9,553 nucleotides of DNA, taken from the NCBI GenBank assembly GCA_937894185.1, contig CALCSA010000411.1, positions 1-9,553 of the forward strand. Reading direction: 5' to 3'. The notes beneath the pieces were generated by a model. It searched no databases. It had not been told where the DNA came from and saw nothing but the letters and a program-made list of their open reading frames with translations. The position numbers were made by a program, and so were the translations under genes. Below, one piece after another: positions 1 through 6,654 of the stretch (position 1 is its first letter; the number at the start of each line of letters is the position of its first letter). Source of the DNA: an uncultured Clostridia bacterium (lineage in GTDB: Bacteria > Bacillota > Clostridia > Oscillospirales > Ruminococcaceae).

Positions 1-324
1 GGTATAGTAAATATCTCCGGCTGCGTCCCGCACCGCAAAGAACTGGTCCTCCTGCGTGATGGCGTAGTCCAGATGGTAGCCGGTGGGGTCCAGTGCCCCC
101 TGCTCCATGGAAAGGTCGGTCTTGTTGATCTTGACTCCATGGCCCACCATGGCCGCGTTTTCGGCGGTGTTGCGGTTGAGGTTCTGATACATCAGGTCGG
201 CAAAGCTGACCCGGGAGCCTTTAAAGCCCACCGTGTTGAGGTTTGCCATGTTGTTGGCTATGACATTCAGATGCTCCTGCTGGGCGTTGATGCCCAATCG
301 GGCGCTGTAAAATCCTCTAATCAT
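1..324 (-). CDS. flgG: FlgG-type flagellar rod/hook-basal body protein, C-terminus cut off by window edge
   Basis: Structural protein of the flagellar axial filament (rod), exported by the flagellar type III apparatus. The first 108 codons are visible and the frame is still open at base 1. The N-terminus MIRGFYSARLGINAQQEHLN, followed by VIANNMANLNTVGFKGSR (about residues 21-38), is the classic N-terminal segment of FlgB/FlgC/FlgF/FlgG/FlgE proteins, which forms the coiled-coil core of the axial structure. A further conserved stretch reads GALDPTGYHLDYAI, matching the usual 'G-x-L-x-x-TG-x-x-LD-x-AI'. The glycine-rich 'G-x-GFF' that normally follows is TQEDQFF here, so this copy is divergent. 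The ATG at 324 has an AAAGGGG ribosome site about 9 nt upstream, and the gene starts 24 bp after the FlgF-type gene ends, so the two are probably co-transcribed. The pair resembles Bacillus flhO-flhP and clostridial flgG1-flgG. Assigning this copy to FlgG (distal rod) rather than FlgF rests on its being the second gene and is inference. Confidence 0.88.
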   Translation of the reverse strand, partial: MIRGFYSARLGINAQQEHLNVIANNMANLNTVGFKGSRVSFADLMYQNLNRNTAENAAMVGHGVKINKTDLSMEQGALDPTGYHLDYAITQEDQFFAVRDAAGDIYYT

Positions 325-348
325 CCGGTTTCGCCCCTTTCTGCGGCA

Positions 349-1131
349 TTATTTTACGTTGGAAAGCCGGTCGTTGGCTTCGTTGCTCATCTCGTCATAC
401 ATCTTGACAATCTGGCTGGCGCTCTGAAGGGAGCGCTGGGTGGCAATCATCCGGGTCATTTCCTCCGACATGTTGACGTTGGAACGCTCGACGATCTTTT
501 GAAGCACCACGCCTCGCCGGTCCCCCTCCTCCAGAAGGGTGTACTCCTGAGGAACGAACAGGCCGCTGGCCTCTTTTTCCAGTGCGGTGTAATCTGCCGG
601 AACGGCAATGGCCAGCCTGCCCACTTCCTGCGGCTCATCCTCGTCGTCTTCCCCGGAAACATAAATCGTTCCGTTTTTGCTTACCACAAAGTCCGAGACT
701 CCAATCTGAAGATCACCGTTTTGGCCCTGTACCCTGCCAAAGCCCGGCAGCACCAGATACCCCTCCTGATCCAGAGCAAACTGGCCGTCCCGGGGCAGGC
801 GGGGTTCCCCGTCCTCCCCGGCGATGACAAAAAAGCCTTCTCCCTGAATGGCCATATCCAGAGTACGGCCGGTGGCATCAAAGCCCCCCTGCTGGTAGTT
901 GGTGTATTTTTCGTCCACCGTCTGCATCCAGACGCCGCCCCCCACGGGATGGAGCCTGCTCTGGTTGTAGGTGTTCATCCGCACGGCGATATGCTCCCCA
1001 AAGGTGGAAAACACAAGGTCGTCTTTTTCATATCCCGCTTTGGTGGCGTTGGAAATATTGTTGGCAATGGAGTTGAGCCGCTTTTCCTGGCTGACAATTC
1101 CGGAAGCTGCCGTATAATAACCCCTGAGCAT
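349..1131 (-). CDS. flgF: FlgF-type (FlhO-like) flagellar rod protein
   Basis: A complete 260-residue flagellar hook-basal body protein, close to the usual 250-270 residues of FlgF/FlgG. The N-terminal motif is MLRGYYTAASGIVSQEKRLN, then SIANNISNATKAGYEKDD (about 21-38). The middle has TGRTLDMAIQGEGFFVI (88-103), the family's conserved beta core. The C-terminus ERSNVNMSEEMTRMIATQRS (about 215-234) and what follows is the conserved helix that packs against the N-terminal helix in the rod. The ATG at 1131 is chosen because a full AAGGAGG lies 9 nt upstream. The 28 open codons before it, back to 1215, are basic and Cys-containing and lack family similarity. An acidic loop, EDDEDEP at about 161-167, looks lineage-specific. 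The gene follows the sigma-28 gene after a gap of about 300 bp and precedes a second FlgG-type gene by 24 bp. It could equally be annotated flgG1 or flhO. Confidence 0.93.
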   Translation of the reverse strand: MLRGYYTAASGIVSQEKRLNSIANNISNATKAGYEKDDLVFSTFGEHIAVRMNTYNQSRLHPVGGGVWMQTVDEKYTNYQQGGFDATGRTLDMAIQGEGFFVIAGEDGEPRLPRDGQFALDQEGYLVLPGFGRVQGQNGDLQIGVSDFVVSKNGTIYVSGEDDEDEPQEVGRLAIAVPADYTALEKEASGLFVPQEYTLLEEGDRRGVVLQKIVERSNVNMSEEMTRMIATQRSLQSASQIVKMYDEMSNEANDRLSNVK

Positions 1132-1140
1132 TGTTAAGCC

Positions 1141-1147
1141 CCTCCTT
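1141..1147 (-). promoter_or_regulatory. Strong ribosome binding site that fixes the flgF start
   Basis: On the minus strand the sequence AAGGAGG is followed by 9 nt and the ATG at 1131. It is the best match to the anti-Shine-Dalgarno sequence that I noticed in the window. It rules in the 260-residue form over the 288-residue form that would begin at 1215. Confidence 0.85.
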
Positions 1148-1240
1148 ATGGGTAGATTACTTGTGCAAATAGCTACAGCGCACCGTTTTCCCCTGATGCT
1201 TCCCCGCCGGGCCATCGGAGAAACGCTGCACTGTGCCCCA

Positions 1241-1268
1241 TTTATATCATACCGGAAAAGAGGGTGAA
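1241..1268 (-). promoter_or_regulatory. Candidate sigma-A promoter for flgF-flgG
   Basis: The minus strand carries TTCACC (1268-1263, 4 of 6 matches to TTGACA), a 16-bp spacer and TATAAA (1246-1241, 5 of 6 matches to TATAAT). Transcription would begin near 1234, giving a leader of about 100 nt before the flgF ATG at 1131. The match is moderate and found by eye in AT-rich DNA, so it may be chance. Confidence 0.3.
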
Positions 1269-1270
1269 TC

Positions 1271-1289
1271 GGGTGCCAACAGGCATCCC
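1271..1289 (-). terminator. Hairpin, weak terminator or leader element after fliA
   Basis: The minus strand reads GGGATGCCTGTTGGCACCC. GGG pairs with CCC and TGCC with GGCA, leaving one bulged A and a TGTT loop. A pyrimidine-rich stretch with a short T run (CCCTCTTTTCC) follows about 6 nt later, so it is not a canonical intrinsic terminator. It overlaps the upstream edge of the candidate promoter. It lies between fliA and flgF, where read-through might be reduced. Confidence 0.3.
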
Positions 1290-1401
1290 TATCCTTGAAT
1301 ATGCAGGCTCCTACTATAATAGTGTAGCGTTAAGCCTTATTTCTTCCCTCTTATCACATATTTTTCACATAAACTAATAGAAGCTCTCTATAAAATAACA
1401 C

Positions 1402-1429
1402 AAATCGTATAATTGCATCTATTTTTTTA
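1402..1429 (-). promoter_or_regulatory. Weak sigma-28-like promoter candidate downstream of fliA
   Basis: Immediately after the fliA stop codon the minus strand shows TAAA (1429-1426), 16 nt, then TACGATTT (1409-1402). The Bacillus sigma-D consensus is TAAA, 14-16 nt, GCCGATAT. The -35 element and spacing fit, but the -10 element matches only 5 of 8. If real, the sigma factor would drive the flgF-flgG pair behind its own gene. Confidence 0.18.
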
Positions 1430-2203
1430 CTAAAACTCAATATAGGTTTTCATGGTATTCTTCATCTTTAAGATGGCTGCCGAGTGAATTTGACTGACCC
1501 GGGACTCGCTGACGCCCAGCACCTCGGCGATTTCTTTCAGTTTTAGCTTCTCGTAATAATACAGGGAAATTACCGTTCGCTCCCGCTCGTTGAGGGCGTC
1601 GATAGCCTGCCCCAACTGATGGCGCAGTTCGTTTTCCATCAGGTTGCCTTCGGGGGAATCCCCCGCCCGGTCCTCGGACAAATCCTCCCCCACCGAGGCA
1701 AGCTTTTGCCACACCACTTCCTCGTAGGAAAGCAGGTTGAAGTTATAGGTCTGCTCCATCACCCGGTCCAGCTGCTCGGTGGTCAGTCCCATGGCCTTGG
1801 CCAGCTCGGCGTGGGTGGGCTGACGCTCCAGCTGGGTGCACAGTTGATAGTAGGTTTGCTCCAAATCTCCCGAAAGCTTGCGCAGCCTGCGGGGAATCCA
1901 ATCCTGAGCCCGGATAAAGTCGATGATGGCCCCCTTTACCTTGATAGATGCAAAGGTTTCGAACTTGATGTTGCGGGTGGGATCGTACTTTTCCACCGCA
2001 TCGATCAGGGCGATCATCCCCTGATTGACCACATCGTCCAGTTGAGCATAGTTTTTGTAGACTCCCCGCATCCGCAGGGCAATGATCTTGACTAAGTTGG
2101 CGTAAGCCATGACAATCTCGTTGCGCAGGTCCACATCCCGAGCGGAAAGATACTCCTCCCAGGTTTCCATGGAGATGGTCTTCTGCTCCTGTGCAGTTGT
2201 CAT
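1430..2203 (-). CDS. fliA: Flagellar RNA polymerase sigma factor, sigma-28/SigD family
   Basis: Sigma-70-family factor that directs RNA polymerase to late flagellar, chemotaxis and motility promoters. From ATG 2203 it is 257 residues, normal for FliA/SigD. Region 2 spans about 25-100, with the core-binding and -10-recognition helices LDDVVNQGMIALIDAVEKYD and FETFASIKVKGAIIDFIRAQ followed by DWIPRRLRK. Region 3 is about 113-165. Region 4 is about 200-257, with the helix-turn-helix LKEIAEVLGVSESRVSQIHS that reads the -35 box. There is no sigma-70 region 1.1. The ATG at 2203 is preferred because AAGGGT (2218-2213) lies 9 nt upstream. The same element abuts the in-frame GTG at 2212, leaving no spacing. 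The gene follows flhA by 64 bp, without flhF, flhG or che genes between. Activity in Bacillus and Clostridium is controlled by an anti-sigma factor FlgM, which is not in this window. Confidence 0.96.
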   Translation of the reverse strand: MTTAQEQKTISMETWEEYLSARDVDLRNEIVMAYANLVKIIALRMRGVYKNYAQLDDVVNQGMIALIDAVEKYDPTRNIKFETFASIKVKGAIIDFIRAQDWIPRRLRKLSGDLEQTYYQLCTQLERQPTHAELAKAMGLTTEQLDRVMEQTYNFNLLSYEEVVWQKLASVGEDLSEDRAGDSPEGNLMENELRHQLGQAIDALNERERTVISLYYYEKLKLKEIAEVLGVSESRVSQIHSAAILKMKNTMKTYIEF

Positions 2204-2267
2204 GTCTTTCACACCCTTCGCATCTTATATAATCGAGCGGGAAACGGCATGGGGCTTAACAAAGGTA

Positions 2268-4343
2268 TTACATGGTCACGTTGGCCAGCGCCTGAATCTG
2301 CACGCTGGGGTCCACCTCGGAAAAACTGAGGACGGTGACATTGGGGGAAAACTGATCCAGCATCTTTTTGAGGTAGATTCGCACCACCGGCGAGGTGAGG
2401 ACAATGGGGGTGGAGACAATATCCTTGAGAGCTGCGATATCGTCGATAATGCTGGAGACAATATGCTGTACCTTTTCCGGCTCCAGAGCCATGTAGGTTC
2501 CGTGCTCCCCTTTTTTGATGCTGCCTAAAATGGCCTGCTCCACATCCTGATCCACGGTGATCACCTTGAGAGCGTTGCCCTGCACATACTGCCGGGTAAT
2601 GGTCCGGCGCAGGCGCTGGCGGACATATTCGGTGAGCATATCGGTATCTTTGGTGGTGAGGGCGTAATCCCCCAGCGTCTCCAGAATGGATTCCATATCC
2701 TTGATGGGAACCCCTTCCCGCAAGAGGTTTTGCAGAACCTTTTGCACATCGGCCACCGAGACAATGCCGGGAACCACATCGGCGACAATGCTCTTATCCC
2801 GCTTGGCGGTGTTTTCCAGCAGGGTGTTGACATCCTGACGGGTGAGCAATTCGTGGGCGTGCCTGCGGATGATCTCGCTCATATGGGTGACGATGACGGA
2901 CAAGGGGTCGATGACGGTGTAGCCGTAAACCTCGGCGGTTTCCCGCAGCTCCTCGGTGATCCACTTGCCGGGGATGCCGTAGGCAGGCTCCACGGTGTCG
3001 ATGCCGTCGATCTCGTCCATGGTGTTCCCCGGGTCCAGGGCCAGATAGTAATCCACCAGCACTTCGCCCCGGCCGATTTCTTCTCCCTTGAGCTTCACCA
3101 CATACTGGTTGGGATTGAGCATGCCGTTGTCCCGCAGCCGCACCGTGGGAATCACCATGCCGTACTCGGTGGCAAACTGCTTGCGGAACATGACAATCCG
3201 GTCGATAAAGCTGCCGCCGGAACTCTCATCCACCAACGGCACCAGAGAGTATCCAAACTCCATCTCAATAGGGTCCACATTGAGCAGACCGTAGACATTT
3301 TCAATATTCTTGTAGTAGCTGGCCTCGTTGAGCACCTCGGGAATAGCCTCGGCATCCAGGGCGGAAAGATCGGCTTCCCCGGATGGTCCACTGACCAAAA
3401 CTTTCCGCGGTCCCCTTTGCAGGAATACCCCCAGTGTGATGAGGACGGCTGCCAAAATCACCGGCTGCACCTTGGGCCCGCCGGGAATCAAGGCAAAGGC
3501 CCCCACCACACCCCCGGCAATCATCAGAACCGTGGGGTTCTGGAACAGCTGGCCGGAAACATCCACGTTGATGTTGTTTTCGCTGGAGGAGCGGGTGACG
3601 ATCATACCGGTGGCGGAGGAGATAAGGATGGACGGTATCTGGCTGACCAGACCGTCGCCCACCGTGGCGATGGAATAGACGGTGAGGACCTGATTAAAGT
3701 CCATGCCGGAGGAGACCATACCAACAATGACTCCGCCCACAAAGTTGACAATGGTAATGAGGATGCCAATGGTGGCGTCGCCCTTGACAAACTTGGAGGC
3801 GCCGTCCATGGCGCCGAAGAAGTCGGCCTCCCGCTGAATCTTGGAGCGGCGAAATTTGGCCTCCTGCTCGTCAATCAGGCCGGAGTTTAAGTCGGCGTCA
3901 ATGGCCATCTGCTTGCCGGGCATGGCGTCCAGCGTAAACCGGGCGGAAACTTCCGCCACCCGCTCGGCACCCTTGGCAATGACCATCAGGTTGACCAGCA
4001 CAATGATGATGAAGATGACAAAGCCTACCACCACATTGCCCTTGAGCACAAAGTTGCCAAAGGCCTCAATCACCTTGCCCGCCTGACCGTTGTTGCTGAG
4101 AATCCACCGGGTGGAGGAGACGTTGAGGGCCAGGCGGAGCAGTGTGGTGATCAGCATCAATGTGGGGAAAGCCGAAAACTCCAGCGTTTCCTTGATGTAC
4201 ATGGAAAGGAGCAAAATCATCAGGGAAAGCCCCATGTTGAGCAGGAACATAAAGTCCAGAAACGCAGGAGGAAGGGGCACGATCAAAAAGATAATGACCG
4301 TGACCACCAGGATAGAAACTACGTTTGTCAGGAATCTTCTCAT
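2268..4343 (-). CDS. flhA: Flagellar type III export protein FlhA
   Basis: Large inner-membrane component of the flagellar export apparatus. It forms a nonameric ring that couples proton-motive force to export and docks substrate-chaperone complexes. The 691-residue length matches the family (about 680-700). Several hydrophobic segments fill residues 1-310. The FHIPEP signature is visible as RFTLDAMPGKQMAIDADLNS (about 135-154). The following FFGAMDGASKFVKGDA (about 175-190) carries the conserved Asp (D180 here, aligning with Salmonella D208), linked to energy coupling. The soluble domain, about 311-691, forms the cytoplasmic ring. The ATG at 4343 lies 3 nt after the flhB stop codon. Its ribosome site AAAGGA (4355-4350) covers the last codons of flhB, so translation of the two genes is probably coupled. 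No missing motif or frameshift was seen. Confidence 0.98.
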   Translation of the reverse strand: MRRFLTNVVSILVVTVIIFLIVPLPPAFLDFMFLLNMGLSLMILLLSMYIKETLEFSAFPTLMLITTLLRLALNVSSTRWILSNNGQAGKVIEAFGNFVLKGNVVVGFVIFIIIVLVNLMVIAKGAERVAEVSARFTLDAMPGKQMAIDADLNSGLIDEQEAKFRRSKIQREADFFGAMDGASKFVKGDATIGILITIVNFVGGVIVGMVSSGMDFNQVLTVYSIATVGDGLVSQIPSILISSATGMIVTRSSSENNINVDVSGQLFQNPTVLMIAGGVVGAFALIPGGPKVQPVILAAVLITLGVFLQRGPRKVLVSGPSGEADLSALDAEAIPEVLNEASYYKNIENVYGLLNVDPIEMEFGYSLVPLVDESSGGSFIDRIVMFRKQFATEYGMVIPTVRLRDNGMLNPNQYVVKLKGEEIGRGEVLVDYYLALDPGNTMDEIDGIDTVEPAYGIPGKWITEELRETAEVYGYTVIDPLSVIVTHMSEIIRRHAHELLTRQDVNTLLENTAKRDKSIVADVVPGIVSVADVQKVLQNLLREGVPIKDMESILETLGDYALTTKDTDMLTEYVRQRLRRTITRQYVQGNALKVITVDQDVEQAILGSIKKGEHGTYMALEPEKVQHIVSSIIDDIAALKDIVSTPIVLTSPVVRIYLKKMLDQFSPNVTVLSFSEVDPSVQIQALANVTM

Positions 4344-4346
4344 AAG

Positions 4347-5471
4347 TTATCCTTTAATCGGAGAGTGGGTGCTGTGGGAATAATGGGGTGCCTTAGGGGA
4401 TACCCCGCCTTCCTGCCGCTGGCTGAACAGCCAGGCCAGCAGCTCGGCCACCGGAGCAAACAGCTCGGGGGGAATCATCTCGTCAATTTGGGCCAGCTGG
4501 TAAAGGCTGCGGGCCAAAGCCTTGTTTTCTACCGTGGGGACGTTGTTGGCCTCGGCTTCTTCTACAATCCGCAGGGCAATGCGGTCCTGCCCTTTGGCCA
4601 ACACCAGAGGCGCCGCGTCCCGCTCCAAGTCGTACTTGAGTGCAACAGCAAAGTGGGTAGGGTTACGAACCACCACGTCGGCTTCCTTGACCGCCTGCAT
4701 CATCCGGGACATGGCGTACTCCCGCTGCTTTTGCCGGCGCTTGCCCTTGATCTGCGGATCGCCCTCCATCTGCTTGTACTCGTCCTTGATCTCCTGCTTG
4801 GTCATCTTGATGTTCTTTTCGTACTCCCACCACTGATAGGTGTAGTCGATGACCGCCACCGCTCCAAAGGCGATGGCTACGGTGATCACAAGGCCTATAA
4901 TTTCCTGCCCCACAAAGCGGGCGGCCTGCATCAGGTCCCAGTCCATCATCAGGGGAAGATATTCCACGGTGTTCATCACCTTGCCGTAGAGCAACCAGAC
5001 GATGACCACGATTTTGATGATGCTTTTGGCCAGCTCCACCAGAGAGCGCAGGGTAAAAAGTTTTTTAAATCCCTTAATGGGATCGATACGTTCAAATTTA
5101 AACTTCAACTGTTCCGTGGACCAAATCCATCTGGTCTGAAAGCCCACCACCAACACCGCCAAGATACCGATGAGGATGATGGCGGGCAGCAAGGTGGTTG
5201 CAACCAAGGTGGCCAGTTCCCGAAAGAGAGCCATCACCACGGTGGTGTCCAGCTGGGGGATGTCGTTGATGCGGTAGACCTGACGGCGGTAAAGCTCCTG
5301 AACTTGTTCCAGAAAGCTTCCCACAAAGAGCCGCATAATAAAGAATCCGCCTACCAGAGACAAAATAGTGGTAACATCTCGGCTTTGGAATACGTTGCCC
5401 TTTTTTCGCTCGTCGCTTCGTCGCTTTGGTGTTGCTTTTTCGGTTCTTTCGCCGCCCTCGTTCTGGGCCAT
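4347..5471 (-). CDS. flhB: Flagellar export switch protein FlhB
   Basis: Inner-membrane export component that switches substrate specificity from rod/hook to filament proteins after self-cleavage. It has 374 residues, against a usual 350-385. The N-terminal EGGERTEKATPKRRSDERKKG (about 5-25) is the conserved basic start. Four hydrophobic segments lie at roughly 33-52, 87-110, 150-165 and 188-210. The cytoplasmic domain follows, with the self-cleavage motif NPTH at 270-273 within VVVRNPTHFAVALKY, and GQDRIALRIVEEAEANNVP after it. The ATG at 5471 sits 8 nt downstream of a run of seven G, a G-rich ribosome site. The tail after about residue 352 ends in a His/Ser-rich stretch (HYSHSTHSPIKG) that looks less conserved. 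The gene is separate from fliR (41-bp gap with a clear fliR stop), unlike the fliR-flhB fusions reported in some clostridia. Confidence 0.98.
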   Translation of the reverse strand: MAQNEGGERTEKATPKRRSDERKKGNVFQSRDVTTILSLVGGFFIMRLFVGSFLEQVQELYRRQVYRINDIPQLDTTVVMALFRELATLVATTLLPAIILIGILAVLVVGFQTRWIWSTEQLKFKFERIDPIKGFKKLFTLRSLVELAKSIIKIVVIVWLLYGKVMNTVEYLPLMMDWDLMQAARFVGQEIIGLVITVAIAFGAVAVIDYTYQWWEYEKNIKMTKQEIKDEYKQMEGDPQIKGKRRQKQREYAMSRMMQAVKEADVVVRNPTHFAVALKYDLERDAAPLVLAKGQDRIALRIVEEAEANNVPTVENKALARSLYQLAQIDEMIPPELFAPVAELLAWLFSQRQEGGVSPKAPHYSHSTHSPIKG

Positions 5472-5512
5472 GATTCATTCCCCCCCACCGGTTACTTCTT
5501 TGAGCCGCTGCC

Positions 5513-6286
5513 CTACATCGGAATCAGATAGGTCCAAGCTTCCTGCACTCGTTCCATGCAGATGACCAGCAGGTTTTCAAAGAATCCCATCATGGGAACC
5601 ACCAGCACAATCAGCGCAAAAAGACCGATGAAGAGCTTGAACTGGATGTTGACTACAAAGATGTTGATTTGCGGAATAATCCGCATGATGATGCCCACCG
5701 CCACCGTTACCACCAGCTCCACCGCCACAATGGGCAGGCAAAGTTTGACAGCCAGCAAAAAGGCGGAGGAAAAGAGCTGGGGAATGTAGTAGAGGGCATC
5801 GGGGCTGATAAAAGCCGTGCCCAAGGGAATGATTCGAAAGGTCTGGGCCGCCAGATAGAGGAAAGTGAGGTGGTTGTTGGTGGCAAAGAAGGTGAGAATA
5901 AAGAAGGCGTTGAGCAGGTTGGCCGTCACCGAAACCGAGGTGTTGGAGGCCGGATCAAAACTTTTGGCCATCCCCAGACCGTTTTGCATATCAATGATTT
6001 CACCGCCGATGATCAGCGCCGACAAAAAGATGCGCAGGATAGTTCCCGCCATCATCCCCACAGCCAGCTCCTTGACCACAAGGTAGAAGAAGTTAAAGAG
6101 GTTGAGGTCCGGTAAGGGGTTAAAGCTAAGGGTCCCAGTCAACAAAAGAGCCAGCACAAACGCCAAACCGGTGCCAAGCATCGGCGGGATGTTGCGCCGG
6201 CCTAAAATGGGATGAAACAGCAACATGCCCACCATGCGCAGCATCACCAGCAGGAAGATCATGTACTGTTCTAAATTAATATACAT
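5513..6286 (-). CDS. fliR: Flagellar export gate protein FliR
   Basis: Core protein of the export gate, one copy sitting with five FliP and four FliQ in the centre of the basal-body MS ring. It is 257 residues, the normal size. Most of it is hydrophobic, with segments near 8-28, 37-53, 63-95, 121-145, 169-205 and 213-240. Family features include the N-terminal FLLVMLRMVGMLLFHPILGR and the later GGEIIDMQNGLGMAKSFDPA (about 94-113), which matches the conserved 'GExIxxQxGxxxAxxxDP' region. The C-terminal part contains PQINIFVVNIQFKLFIGL, typical of the family. The ATG at 6286 follows the fliQ stop by 18 bp, with a G-rich ribosome site (GGGGGCGG) just upstream. The first residue stretch MYINLEQ leads directly into the first membrane segment, which supports this start. 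Confidence 0.97.
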   Translation of the reverse strand: MYINLEQYMIFLLVMLRMVGMLLFHPILGRRNIPPMLGTGLAFVLALLLTGTLSFNPLPDLNLFNFFYLVVKELAVGMMAGTILRIFLSALIIGGEIIDMQNGLGMAKSFDPASNTSVSVTANLLNAFFILTFFATNNHLTFLYLAAQTFRIIPLGTAFISPDALYYIPQLFSSAFLLAVKLCLPIVAVELVVTVAVGIIMRIIPQINIFVVNIQFKLFIGLFALIVLVVPMMGFFENLLVICMERVQEAWTYLIPM

Positions 6287-6304
6287 TATCCGCCCCCGGA
6301 GCCG

Positions 6305-6568
6305 CTAGACACTGATCATATAGGCCAGCAGCCTTTCCACAAATTCCCCCATCTGGGTCATAATCCAGGGACCGATCAGCAACAGCAGCAGGCCGATGGT
6401 CAGCAGTTTGGGTACAAAGGTAAGGGTCTGCTCGTGAATCTGGGTCGCTGCCTGAATTACGGCAATGATCAGTCCCACCGCCAGGCTTCCCACCAGCAGC
6501 GGCGCCGCCAGCTTAAAGGTGGTGAACAGCGTATCCCGAAAAATTTCCATGATCTGACCTTGAGTCAA
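6305..6568 (-). CDS. fliQ: Flagellar export gate protein FliQ, TTG start
   Basis: Small two-helix membrane protein of the FliPQR export gate. It is 87 residues, as is usual for FliQ (about 86-90). Two long hydrophobic hairpin helices lie at about 19-40 and 51-72, joined by the conserved loop IQAATQIHEQTLTFVPKL. The C-terminus IMTQMGEFVERLLAYM is also typical. The start is TTG at 6568, chosen because AAAGGAG lies 7 nt upstream and the resulting N-terminus MTQGQIMEIFRDTL aligns with the family. The next in-frame ATG (6550) has no good ribosome site and would remove the first six residues. The gene is preceded by an 86-bp spacer from fliP and followed 18 bp later by fliR. Confidence 0.96.
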   Translation of the reverse strand: MTQGQIMEIFRDTLFTTFKLAAPLLVGSLAVGLIIAVIQAATQIHEQTLTFVPKLLTIGLLLLLIGPWIMTQMGEFVERLLAYMISV

Positions 6569-6575
6569 CGCGGTT

Positions 6576-6582
6576 CTCCTTT
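6576..6582 (-). promoter_or_regulatory. Ribosome binding site supporting the TTG start of fliQ
   Basis: AAAGGAG on the minus strand, 7 nt before TTG at 6568. The strong site and correct spacing decide for the rare start codon over the internal ATG at 6550. Confidence 0.75.
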
Positions 6583-6610
6583 CCGTTCCCGCCCGGCGGC
6601 TTAATGGCGC

Positions 6611-6623
6611 AGGCCCCCGGCCT
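6611..6623 (-). other. GC-rich hairpin between fliP and fliQ
   Basis: The minus strand reads AGGCCGGGGGCCT, a perfect 5-bp stem (AGGCC/GGCCT) with a GGG loop, in the 86-bp spacer between the fliP stop and the fliQ start. There is no T run after it, so it is not an intrinsic terminator. It could be an RNA-stability or processing element, or chance in GC-rich DNA. Confidence 0.3.
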
Positions 6624-6654
6624 CACGGAACAGTTGTTGCCTATGTAAGCCGAC

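Larger units (their letters stand above)
1132..1429 (-). other. Non-coding gap between fliA and flgF with possible regulatory elements
   Basis: This is the longest gene-free stretch in the window, and its fliA-proximal half (about 1300-1429) is much richer in A+T than the surrounding genes. Seen on the minus strand: a sigma-28-like TAAA (1429-1426) spaced 16 nt from TACGATTT (1409-1402), a two-fold repeat of TATGTGA with an 11-bp period (1371-1354), a short palindrome ACTAT-A-ATAGT near 1312-1322, a bulged hairpin at 1271-1289 and a sigma-A-like promoter at 1268-1241. No riboswitch or tRNA was recognised, and no reading frame with a plausible start and product was seen. The gap probably separates the main operon from an independently transcribed flgF-flgG unit. 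That is inference. Confidence 0.5.

Noticed and set aside
73..1137. Long open frame on the plus strand opposite flgG and flgF
   Set aside because: It runs antisense across two clear flagellar genes, and its translation is His/Gly/Val-rich with no recognisable domain, as expected from the reverse of biased codons.
1132..1215. N-terminal extension of the FlgF-type protein starting at 1215
   Set aside because: The 28 extra residues match nothing in the family, while the ATG at 1131 has a full AAGGAGG and begins with the canonical MLRGYYTAASG.
2213..2267. Promoter for fliA in the flhA-fliA spacer
   Set aside because: A TATATAAG patch is present, but no -35-like hexamer lies at 16-18 bp, so I could not support a promoter there.
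2730..3890. 386-codon open frame on the plus strand opposite flhA
   Set aside because: It lies wholly inside flhA, which has full-length family similarity. The product is His/Gly/Asp-rich with no domain, so it is a codon-bias shadow.
5472..5512. Possible fliR-flhB fusion as reported in some clostridia
   Set aside because: fliR ends with a TAG at 5513, and flhB has its own ATG and G-rich ribosome site after 41 bp.
4365..5531. 388-codon open frame on the plus strand opposite flhB
   Set aside because: Same pattern as the flhA shadow: His/Gln/Gly-rich, no motif, and it crosses the flhB-fliR boundary.
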